From assembly GCA_913047695.1 (NCBI GenBank), contig CAJWUI010000007.1:62001-126000 (forward strand): 64,000 bases of DNA, written 5' to 3'. Position numbers and translations under genes: made by a program. The first letter of the stretch is position 1. The number at the start of each line of letters is the position of its first letter. This DNA is from an uncultured Bacteroidota bacterium (GTDB taxonomy: Bacteria; Bacteroidota; Bacteroidia; Flavobacteriales; Flavobacteriaceae). Below, one piece after another: positions 46,329-56,500 of this stretch. Below the pieces are notes generated by a model, which saw only the letters and a program-made list of their open reading frames with translations, was not told the DNA's origin and did not search any database.

Positions 46329-47676
46329 TTTTTGGCAAATACTAACCATGAACTTCGGTTTTTTTGGAGTGCAATTTAGCTTTGGTTTACAACAAAGCAA
46401 CATGAGTGCAATTTATAGGTATTTAGGTGCTGAGGAATCAGAGCTACCTATTCTATGGTTAGCAGGACCGGTAACAGGTTTAATAGTCCAACCTATTATT
46501 GGAGCAATAAGCGATGGGACATGGTCACCAAAATTTGGTAGAAGGAAGCCTTACTTTCTTTTAGGTGCTATAATTGCAAGTTTAGCTTTAATTGCTATGC
46601 CTTACTCTAGTTCAATTTGGATGGCTGCTGGTCTTTTATGGATTTTAGATGCCGCAAACAATATAGCTTTAGAACCATACAGAGCCTTCATTTCTGATAA
46701 ATTACCAAAAAAACAATTTTCATTTGGCTTTTTAGTGCAAAGTTTTTTCACTGGCCTAGGAACCACAGTTGCCAATTTCACACCTGCTATTTTGGTATCC
46801 TTTGGCATATTAGCTCTAACTGATAAAATGAACAATGGTATTCCAGTTTCAACCTATTGGGCATTTGGGATCGGTGCTGCAGCGTCTATTATAACTATTC
46901 TAATTACGGTTATTACTACCTCGGAATATCCTCCAACATCAGAGGACTTAAAAGAAATACAATCGTCAAAGGGTAACAAAAATTTATTAATAAAGACTTT
47001 TCAAGATATTATTTTTGCATTCAGAAACATGCCTGTAGCTATGAAACAATTAATACCGGTTATGTTTTTTCCATGGTTTGCAATGTTTTGCTATTGGCAG
47101 TATTTAACTTCAGCTCTTTCACTCTCCTTATACGGTACATTAGATGAAACAACTTCATTTTTTAATAAGGCACAACTTTTGACAGGAAATTTAAACGGTA
47201 CATATAATATTATTTGTTTTTCAATAGCGTTTGCAATGATCCCAATTGCTAAAAAAATTGGGCCAAAAAAATTGCACTTTTTTAGTTTAGCTATAGGAGG
47301 TTTTGGACTTTTATGTATGCCATTACTTAATGACACAGATATTTTATTTGTTTTGCCCTTTGGAAGTGGAATTGAAATTCCCCAAATATACCTTTTTTCA
47401 TTTTGCATGGGTATTGCTTGGGCATCTATGATGGCTATGCCTTATCAAATGTTAGCATCATCTATCCCAACAAATAAAATGGGAATTTATATGGGTATAT
47501 TCAATATGTTTATCGTGATCCCCATGATTATTCAAATTTTTTCTGTTCAGTATATTATTTATGACCTATTAGGACAAAATCCAATAAATATTATACGGCT
47601 GTCAGGAATATTTCTTATTGCTGGAGGAATTTTTTCATTATTTGTTAGCCTTCCTGCAAAGGCAGATTCAATTTAA
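46312..47676 (+). CDS. SLC45/GPH-like sugar transporter (MFS), GTG start
   Basis: The protein has 454 residues with about 12 transmembrane helices. It resembles bacterial relatives of the SLC45/sucrose-proton symporters: GPVTGLIVQPIIGAISDGTWS and the loop motif KFGRRKPYFLLGA lie near the N-terminus, and CMGIAWASMMAMPYQML in the second half. The start is GTG 46312, inside the haloperoxidase gene, so translation is coupled. It should bring a sugar across the inner membrane after SusCD uptake. This suggests the locus handles an oligosaccharide or glycoside, with the substrate not defined. Confidence 0.87.
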   Translation: MKKSLSFWQILTMNFGFFGVQFSFGLQQSNMSAIYRYLGAEESELPILWLAGPVTGLIVQPIIGAISDGTWSPKFGRRKPYFLLGAIIASLALIAMPYSSSIWMAAGLLWILDAANNIALEPYRAFISDKLPKKQFSFGFLVQSFFTGLGTTVANFTPAILVSFGILALTDKMNNGIPVSTYWAFGIGAAASIITILITVITTSEYPPTSEDLKEIQSSKGNKNLLIKTFQDIIFAFRNMPVAMKQLIPVMFFPWFAMFCYWQYLTSALSLSLYGTLDETTSFFNKAQLLTGNLNGTYNIICFSIAFAMIPIAKKIGPKKLHFFSLAIGGFGLLCMPLLNDTDILFVLPFGSGIEIPQIYLFSFCMGIAWASMMAMPYQMLASSIPTNKMGIYMGIFNMFIVIPMIIQIFSVQYIIYDLLGQNPINIIRLSGIFLIAGGIFSLFVSLPAKADSI

Positions 47677-47707
47677 TTGAGTAATTTCAAGATAGTAATA
47701 TTAACTC

Positions 47708-49978
47708 ATGTCAAATCAGCAACACAGAAGGGCTGCACTAGTTTATCATGCCAAACCTAAACCAGGAAAAACAAAAGTTGTTCCGACCAAAAATTATAAT
47801 ACTCAAAGAGACTTAGCATTGGCTTACTCCCCTGGTGTTGCTATTCCTTGTACTGAAATAGAAAAGCAAAAATCTGATGTTTACAAGTATACCAATAAAG
47901 GGAATTTGGTTGCCGTTATCACCAATGGTACTGCTGTACTAGGTCTAGGTGATATTGGTCCATGTGCATCTAAACCTGTCATGGAGGGTAAAGCTTTACT
48001 TTTTAAAATTTTTGCGGGAATTGATGTTTTCGATATAGAATTAGATGCTAAAGACCCAGAAAAATTTATTGAAGCAGTTAAGTCTATTTCACCAACATTT
48101 GGAGGAATAAATTTAGAAGATATTAGATCACCAGAAGCATTTGAAATTGAACGCAGGCTCAAGGAAGAACTTGATATTCCAGTTATGCACGACGACCAAC
48201 ACGGAACCGCTATTATTTCAGCTGCTGCTCTTTTAAATGCACTAGAGCTTGCAGGTAAGAAGATTACAGATGTGAAAATTGTCGTTTCCGGCGCAGGTGC
48301 AGCGGCTATAGCATGTGCCAAACTTTATGTTTCTTTTGGCGCAAGAATAAAAAATATTGTAATGTTGGATAGTAAGGGCGTAATTCAAAAAAACCGCAAG
48401 GATCTGACTAGAGAAAAGGCAGAATTTGCAACAAAACAACAACTAAATACATTGGACGAGGCGATTGTTGGATCTGACGTATTTGTTGGTTTATCACAAC
48501 CCAATATCCTTACAAAAAAGATGCTCCAAAAGATGAGTAGCAATCCAATTGTTTTTGCAATGGCTAATCCAGATCCTGAAATTGGATATAACGCTGCTTG
48601 TAGTGCAAGAAAAGATATTATCATGGCAACTGGTCGTTCAGATCATCCAAATCAAGTTAACAACGTGCTTGGTTTTCCATTCATTTTCAGAGGTGCTTTA
48701 GATGTAAAAGCTACATCAATAAATGAACGAATGAAGATGGCAGCAGTAAAAGCAATTGCAGATCTAGCCAAAGAGTCTGTTCCAGAACAAGTAAATATAG
48801 CTTACGAAGAAACAAGATTGAGTTTTGGTAGAGACTACATAATACCTAAGCCTTTTGATCCCCGTTTAATTACAACAGTACCTCCCGCTGTTGCAAAAGC
48901 TGCAATGGAATCAGGAGTGGCTCGTGAGCCTATTGAAAACTGGGAACGGTACAGGGAAACCTTAGAACAACGTCTTGGCAACACTCAAAAAATAATTCGA
49001 TTGCTCCACGATCGTGCAAAATCAGCTCCTAAACGCTTGGTTTTTGCAGAAGCAGACCAAATGGACGTTCTTAAGGCCGCTCAAATTGTTTTTGAAGAAT
49101 CTATCGCTATACCTATCTTATTGGGAGATAGAAAAAAAATTAAAGAGTTGTGCGATCTTATTGAATTTAACGAAAACATTGAAGTAATAGATCCCAAAGA
49201 AGACAAACAAAAAAAGATTAGAAATAAATATGCTGAACTTTTTTGGGATTCACAAAAAAGGAAAGGATACACTTTGTATGATTCACAACGCTTAATGCGA
49301 GAGAGAAACTATTTTGCGTCTATGATGATAAAGAATGGAGACGCAGACGCGATGATTTCTGGCTACTCTAGAAATTACAGATCAGTTGTTAAGCCTATAT
49401 TAGAGACAATTCCGAAAAATAAAGGAGTAAGTAGAGTTGCTGCTGCAAATTTGATGTTAACAAAATCAGGACCGCTATTTTTAGCGGATACAACAATTAA
49501 TGTTGATCCATCATCAAAAGAATTAGCAAAAATTGCACAAATGACTGGACAAATGGCAAAAATTTTTGGATTAGAGCCCATAATCGGTATGCTTTCCTTT
49601 TCAAATTTTGGGTCCTCGCGGTTTCCACAGGCAAAAAAAGTTTCCAAAGCAGTTACTATGCTTCACAGAAGTAATCCAGATTTAATTGTTGATGGACCCA
49701 TACAATCTGATTTTGCTCTAAATAAGAAACTTTTGCAAGACAGATTTCCATTTTCAAGCTTAATTAATAAAAAAGTAAACATTCTGGTTTTTCCAAATTT
49801 AGATGCAGCTAATATAACCTATAAGCTTATGAAAGAATTAAATGAAGCTCATTCGATAGGACCTATTTTAATGGGTCTAAGTGAACCAATTCATATTTTA
49901 CAATTAGGTGCTTCCGTATCTGAAATTGTTAACATGTCTGCGGTCGCAGTTGTGGATGCCCAAACAAAGAAAAAATAG
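47708..49978 (+). CDS. maeB: NADP-dependent malic enzyme with phosphotransacetylase-like C-domain
   Basis: The protein has 756 residues. The malic domain (ALAYSPGVAIPCTEI, MEGKALLFKIFAGIDVFDIEL, DIPVMHDDQHGTA) and a NAD(P) Rossmann domain (IVVSGAGAAAIACAKLY) make up residues 1-425. A Pta-like domain follows (about 430-756, with DGPIQSDFALN and INPD-like NVDPSSKELA). This hybrid layout defines MaeB, in which the second domain is regulatory. It makes pyruvate and NADPH from malate. ruvA starts 4 bp after its stop. Confidence 0.96.
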   Translation: MSNQQHRRAALVYHAKPKPGKTKVVPTKNYNTQRDLALAYSPGVAIPCTEIEKQKSDVYKYTNKGNLVAVITNGTAVLGLGDIGPCASKPVMEGKALLFKIFAGIDVFDIELDAKDPEKFIEAVKSISPTFGGINLEDIRSPEAFEIERRLKEELDIPVMHDDQHGTAIISAAALLNALELAGKKITDVKIVVSGAGAAAIACAKLYVSFGARIKNIVMLDSKGVIQKNRKDLTREKAEFATKQQLNTLDEAIVGSDVFVGLSQPNILTKKMLQKMSSNPIVFAMANPDPEIGYNAACSARKDIIMATGRSDHPNQVNNVLGFPFIFRGALDVKATSINERMKMAAVKAIADLAKESVPEQVNIAYEETRLSFGRDYIIPKPFDPRLITTVPPAVAKAAMESGVAREPIENWERYRETLEQRLGNTQKIIRLLHDRAKSAPKRLVFAEADQMDVLKAAQIVFEESIAIPILLGDRKKIKELCDLIEFNENIEVIDPKEDKQKKIRNKYAELFWDSQKRKGYTLYDSQRLMRERNYFASMMIKNGDADAMISGYSRNYRSVVKPILETIPKNKGVSRVAAANLMLTKSGPLFLADTTINVDPSSKELAKIAQMTGQMAKIFGLEPIIGMLSFSNFGSSRFPQAKKVSKAVTMLHRSNPDLIVDGPIQSDFALNKKLLQDRFPFSSLINKKVNILVFPNLDAANITYKLMKELNEAHSIGPILMGLSEPIHILQLGASVSEIVNMSAVAVVDAQTKKK

Positions 49979-49982
49979 ATAG

Positions 49983-50564
49983 ATGATTACTCAAATTATT
50001 GGCAGATTGGTTGAAAAAACTCCTACGCAGGTTGTAATTGATTGTAAAGGAGTAGGTTATGCAGTTAATATATCACTTCACACCTTTTCTCAGATCAGTG
50101 ACAATGAAAATATTAAACTCTACACCCACCTTCAGGTACGTGAAGACTCGCATACACTTTTTGGCTTTAATACAACTATTGAAAGATCCGTTTTTTTACT
50201 TTTAATTTCAGTTTCTGGAATTGGTTCTAGTACTGCAAGAATGATGTTGTCGTCTCTGGAACCCCTTCAAATTCAACGAGCAATAATTTCTGAAGATCTA
50301 AATACTATAAAAGCAATTAAAGGGATTGGTTTAAAAACAGCACAAAGGGTTTTGATAGAATTAAAAGATAAAATGTTAAACCTTCAAGTTGAAGGCGAAA
50401 TTCAAAATTTTGGAAACAATACAATCAAAGATGAAGCGTTATCAGCATTAGAGGTTCTTGGTTACACAAGGAAGCAGTCTGAGCGCATCTTAGATAGCAT
50501 TATTCAAAGTGCTCCAGACAGTTCTGTTGAGGAACTTATCAAGGAGGCTCTGAATAAATTGTGA
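49983..50564 (+). CDS. ruvA: Holliday junction DNA-binding protein RuvA
   Basis: The protein has 193 residues. The N-terminal OB fold (MITQIIGRLVEKTPTQVVIDCKGVGYAVNIS, REDSHTLFGF) is followed by two helix-hairpin-helix motifs (VSGIGSSTARMML and IKGIGLKTAQRVLIELKDK) and the small C-terminal domain that contacts RuvB (DEALSALEVLGYTRKQS). It binds the four-way junction and loads RuvB. It lies between maeB and sprA with 4-bp gaps each side. Confidence 0.97.
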   Translation: MITQIIGRLVEKTPTQVVIDCKGVGYAVNISLHTFSQISDNENIKLYTHLQVREDSHTLFGFNTTIERSVFLLLISVSGIGSSTARMMLSSLEPLQIQRAIISEDLNTIKAIKGIGLKTAQRVLIELKDKMLNLQVEGEIQNFGNNTIKDEALSALEVLGYTRKQSERILDSIIQSAPDSSVEELIKEALNKL

Positions 50565-50568
50565 GTTT

Positions 50569-53500
50569 TTGATTGGAATATCTGAAAATGTAGTTTTTAA
50601 AACATCCAAAAACTTCATCATCATATTTATCATGATGATGTTAGCTAGTAGAACTGTTTTTGGACAAAAAGCTGCTGAAGTGGGTTCTATTATTGAGCTA
50701 AAGCCAAGTAATATTGAGCGTTTATACACCTATGACCCTGTTAGCAATCTATATATATTAACAGAGGAAATTGGTGGTTTTCCGATTAGTACTCCAATGG
50801 TTATGACCGTCGCAGAATATGAATCATTTATTCTAAAAGAACAAATGAGTAGGTATTTTAAAGAAAAAATTCAGGCACTAAGTGGATATGGCTCAGATAT
50901 TGAAGATGCGCAAAAGAATTTACTTCCAGAACTCTATGTAAATAATGAGTTTTTTGAAACGATTTTCGGTAGTAATACCATTGATATTAAACCTCAAGGT
51001 TCGATAGGAGTAGATTTAGGATATCGATATCAAAGAAGTGATAATCCTATTGCCTCGGTAATTAATCGTAGATCTCCAGGTTTTGATTTTGACCAAAGGA
51101 TTAGTTTAAGTTTATTGGGAAATATAGGTGAACGCCTGCAAATCACAGCTAATTATGATACAGAATCTACTTTTGATTTTCAAAACTTGGTAAAAATTGA
51201 ATTTAACCCTCCAAACTTATCAGAGCTAACAGAAATAATCCCTGGTAAGTTAGGAACAAATATTTCTAATATAGAAAAGGGTATTTCCACAATTAATGAG
51301 TCTGTTAATAATATTGGTAGAACAATCGGTAATGAAGAAGAAACAATCAGTAATTCAAAAAATTCATTAAATAAAGTAAGGCAAAAAATTGAGAATCTTA
51401 AAAATAATGTAAAACAGCTTCCTAATAATTCAGAGCTTGTAGGAAATCGTGTATCTGAATACTTAAGAGGAAAAATTACGGAAGATGCTATCATTCAAAA
51501 TATAGACATTGGGAACGTCAATATGCCAATAAATAGTAATCTAATTCAAGGTGCACAAAGTTTGTTTGGAGTGCGTACAGATCTAAAATTTGGAAATACA
51601 ACAATATCCGGAGTATTTTCAGAACAACGTTCTCAATCACAAAATATTGTTTCCCAGGGAGGAGGAAGATTACAAGAGTTTAACTTTTTTGCTTTAGATT
51701 ATGAGGAAGATCGACATTTTTTTATTAGTCAATATTTTAGAGATAATTATGATCAATTTTTAGCAAATTTTCCATATATCAATTCTCCAGTTCAAATTAC
51801 ACGTATAGAAGTTTGGGTAACAAATAGGGGGTACCAAACTCAAAATGTTAGAAACATAATAGCACTTCAAGACTTGGGAGAACCGAATCCTGATAATACA
51901 AAATTGGATGATAATTATTTGGATTTTATAAATTCTTCAAATCCTTTTGCGCCTCCTGATAATAGTGTAAATAAACTTGATCCTGATGAAATTGGTTTTA
52001 GTGGAGTACTCAATACAAAAATTAGGGATATAGCAACAGTAAATGATGCCTTTGAAAAAATAAATGCAAATGAAGGATTTGACTATGCCGTATTAGAAAG
52101 TGCACGAAAACTTAGCTCACAAGAATACACATTTCATCCCCAGTTAGGATACATATCTCTTAATCAACGTTTAAGTAATGATGAAGTTTTAGGAGTTGCT
52201 TTTCAATTTACTCATTTGGGAAAGACATATCAGGTTGGAGAATTTGCTAATGGAGATATACCAGGAACTTCTGTAATTCAACTAAATCAAAATTTCGTTC
52301 AAGGCCAAAATCAGCAAGAACAAATTCAAACAAATAGTTTAATTGTCAAAATGTTAAAAAGTAGTTTAACTGATGTCCGCCAGCCTGTTTGGAATTTGAT
52401 GATGAAAAATATTTATAATACAGGGGCATTTCAGCTTTCCGAAGAGGATTTTAGGTTAAATATTTTGTATAGTGATCCATCACCAATTAATTATTTAACT
52501 CCAGTTGATAAATCCATTTGGCCGGAAGATTTAGATAATGAAATATTGTTAAACACCTTAGAACTTGATAAGCTAAATGCTTATCAAGATTTAGTTCCTA
52601 GTGGAGATGGATTTTTTGACTTTTTACCAGGGATTACGGTTGATCCTCGTTTTGGAAGAATAATCTTTACAAAAGTGGAACCGTTTGGTGAATTTTTATT
52701 TAGCCTTTTAGATAACCCAAGTTCAGCGAAAGAAAATTATAAGATTGATAATACATTTAATGCAAATCAAAAAAAATATGTTTTCAAAGAAATGTATACC
52801 CTTACAAAAGCAGCAGCCCTAGAATTTACTGAAAAAAATAAATTTCAACTTAAGGGAAGATATAAGTCTGAAGGAGGCGACGGTATAAATATTGGAGCGT
52901 TTAACATTCCAAGAGGCTCAGTTAGAGTTACAGCAGGAGGAAGAATTCTTCAGGAAGGATTAGATTATACTGTAAATTATGAAATAGGAAGGGTAAAAAT
53001 TTTAGATGAAGGTCTTAAAGCATCTAATATTCCTATCGACATTTCAGTTGAAAATAATTCATTCTTTAATCAACAGAATAAAAGATTTTCAGGAATTAAT
53101 TTGAAACATAGGCTAACTGATAACTTCTATGTTGGAGGTACACTTATTAATCTAAGTGAAAATCCTCTTACTCAAAAGGCGAATTATGGAACCGAACCAG
53201 TTAATAATACTATGAAAGGGTTAAACACTAATTTTTCTACTGAACTCCCCTTTCTAACTCGTTTGGTTAATAAATGGCCAACCATAAGAACTCGTATTCC
53301 CTCTCAAATTTCATTTAGAGGTGAAGTTGCAAGTATAAATGCTAATGATCCTAGAAATACGAGACTAAATGGTGAAACAAACGTTTATATAGATGATTTT
53401 GAAGGAGCACAAACAAATATTGATGTAAAAGGATTTAATGCGTGGAACCTTTCTAGTGTCCCAATTGAAGGAGTTTTAGGATCATCACATCAGGGACTAG

Positions 53501-56500
53501 AAAGCGGTTATGGAAGATCTAAATTAGCATGGTATTCTATTGATCAAATTTTTTACTCTAGACAGCCACCAGGAATAAACAATGACGATATATCGAGTAA
53601 TGAAACTAGAAGTATATCTATAAATGAACTTTTTCCAGAGCAAGATTTGGTACAAGGAATGATTAGTAGACTTCCAACTTTAGATTTAGCATATTATCCA
53701 AAAGAAAAAGGACCTTATAATAATGCAGAATTATCTCAATTTTTATTAGACCCAAAAAAAAATTGGGCTGGTATTACACGTACACTAAATGCAACAAATT
53801 TTGAACAGTCAAATGTTGAGTTTATAGAATTTTGGTTACTGGATACATTTTCAGATAATATTTCAGAGGATGATGAATTAGGGGAATTAATATTTCACTT
53901 AGGTAATATATCTGAAGATATACTTCGTGATGGCAGAAAACAATTCGAAAATGGACTACCAAGCGATAGTGAAATTACCCCTACCTATGAAACTCCGTGG
54001 GGAAGAGTACCAGCTACTCAATCTTTGGTATATGCTTTTAATTCAAATCCTGAAGATCGTATTTTACAGGATGTAGGATTAGATGGTCTTAGCGATCAAG
54101 AAGAATCTGAAATTTTTACCAACGGACCTATAAATGATCCTGCAGGAGATAATTATGAATATTATCTTCAAGTCGAAGGAAGTATACTTGAGCGTTATAA
54201 AAATTATAATGGTTTTGAAAATAATACTCCAATTGAATTTAGTGATAATGACCGAGGAAATACAACTGAACCTGACACAGAAGATATAAACAGAGATCAA
54301 AGCATGAATACTATAGATAGTTATTTTGAATATCATGTGCCAATTTTTAAAACTATGCAAGTTGGAAATCACCCATTTATTACTGATGTAAGAGAGAACG
54401 TGGAGGTAAGGGCTCCAAATGGTGACCAGTATACAACTAGATGGATACAATTCAAAGTTCCAATCCAAAAGTCATATTATGAGAATACTTCTTTTAATTC
54501 ATATTTCGGTGCAGTTAATGAAATTAATGATTTACGTTCGATTAGATTTATGCGTATGTTGTTGAGCGGTTTTAGTGAGGAGATAGTATTTCGTTTTGGC
54601 ACATTAGATTTGGTAAGAGGAGATTGGAGACGCTATAACAAGGCCCTAAATGAAGATATAATAGCAAATGAAAATACTACTGTTGATATTAGCACAGTAA
54701 ATATATTAGAAAATGAAAATCGAATTCCCATCAATTATGTTTTACCCCCTGAAATTCAAAGAGAGCAGATAAATAATAACAATACTATAATTCGCCAGAA
54801 TGAACAATCCTTAGCAATGCGAATTTTCAATCTGAAACCAATGGACTCAAGAGGAATTTTTAAAACAGTTGATTATGACATGAGGCAATATAGCAAACTA
54901 CGTATGTTTTTGCATGCGGAGTCATTACCAGGGAACGAACCTCTTCCTGGCTTGAAATCAGAAGATGAATATGATAAAAGATTAGTTGCCTTTATTCGTT
55001 TAGGGACAGATTACCAAGATAATTTTTATCAAATTGAGATCCCTCTAAAGCCCTCTGATTATGACGAAAATGTTTCAAATAGTTTAACTTCTGAAGAAGT
55101 ATGGATACCAGATTCAAATTCAATAGAAGTATCGATAGAGTTACTTTCAAAGCTGAAAGCTAAAGCATTACAAAAATTAGGATTAGGCGAAACATTATAT
55201 TTTGATGAGGAGTTAAATGAAATTTTTGAATTTACACCAATAAGTTCTCTTCCAGGACAAAAAAAATATAAACTTGCAATTAAAGGTAATCCGTCGCTTG
55301 GTAATATAAGGACATTGATGATAGGGCTGAAAAACCCATCAGTTAAATTAGGTGAAGACCTTTCTGGAGAAGTTTGGTTTAACGAATTACGTATTTCTGG
55401 AATAGACAATCAAGAAGGATGGGCAGCTATCGGTGCTTTAGATGCAAACTTAGCTGATTTTGCTAATTTTTCAGCTAACGGACGATATTCATCGATAGGC
55501 TTTGGAAGCATAGATCAGACTCCCAACCAAAGAACAAGGGAAGAGCTTTTACAATACGATTTTATTTCAAATCTAAATTTAGGGCTACTAGCACCATCAA
55601 AATGGGGACTTCAAATCCCATTAAGCTTTGCTAGTGGTGAAACTTTCATAACTCCTAAATATGACCCTTTCTATCAAGATTTAAAACTCGAGGATCGTTT
55701 AGAAACATCAGAGCGTAGATCACAAAGAGACTCCATTCGTGATCAAGCAATTGATTATACAAATAGAAAAAGTGTAAGCCTAATAGGTGTTAGAAAAAGA
55801 AGTTCAGGTCAAGGCATTCAAAGATTTTACAGTCCAGAGAATTTTGATTTTTCATACGCATACAACAAATTAGAGCATCGTGATTTTGAGATAGAAAGCC
55901 AAGAAGAGATAAACCTTTTGCTTGGAGCTAATTATGTTCACTCATTTAATACAAAAACAATAGAACCATTTAAAAATGTGAAATTTTTTAATAGGAAAAG
56001 ATATTGGAGATGGCTTCAACAGTTAAATTTTAACCTATTACCGAATTCTCTTGAAGGATCAGCAAACGTTAATAGAATTTTGAATAATCAAAAGTTTAGA
56101 CAGGTTTATTTAGAAGGTACTGATGCCTCACTTCAAAGAAGTCTACCAAATTTGCAGCAGAGAAACTTTTTATTTGATTATAATTATTCATTAAGCCATA
56201 ACATCACACGCTCTCTAAGATTCAACTTTAATGCCACTACTAGTAGTATAATTAGAAATAATCCTGAAAATTTTCAGAATGATAATGATAATATATTATG
56301 GAAGAATATTTTAAACACCGGGGAACCAAATACTCATTTTCAATCATTAGCATTAAATTATAAACTTCCTTTTCAATATTTACCATTTTTGAGTTTTATA
56401 GATGCAACTTATAGCTATGTAGGTAACTTTAATTGGCAAAGGGGGTCGGAGGCGTTGGCTGAAGTTAAAAGTGAAGATGGATCGTCGTTAGGAATTGTAA

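Noticed and set aside
48242-48442. Cys-rich minus-strand frame inside maeB
   Set aside because: It is antisense to a clear malic enzyme sequence, and there is no family or start signal.
54079-54468. 129-residue minus-strand frame inside sprA
   Set aside because: It is a shadow of the SprA coding frame with no recognisable domain and low-complexity composition.
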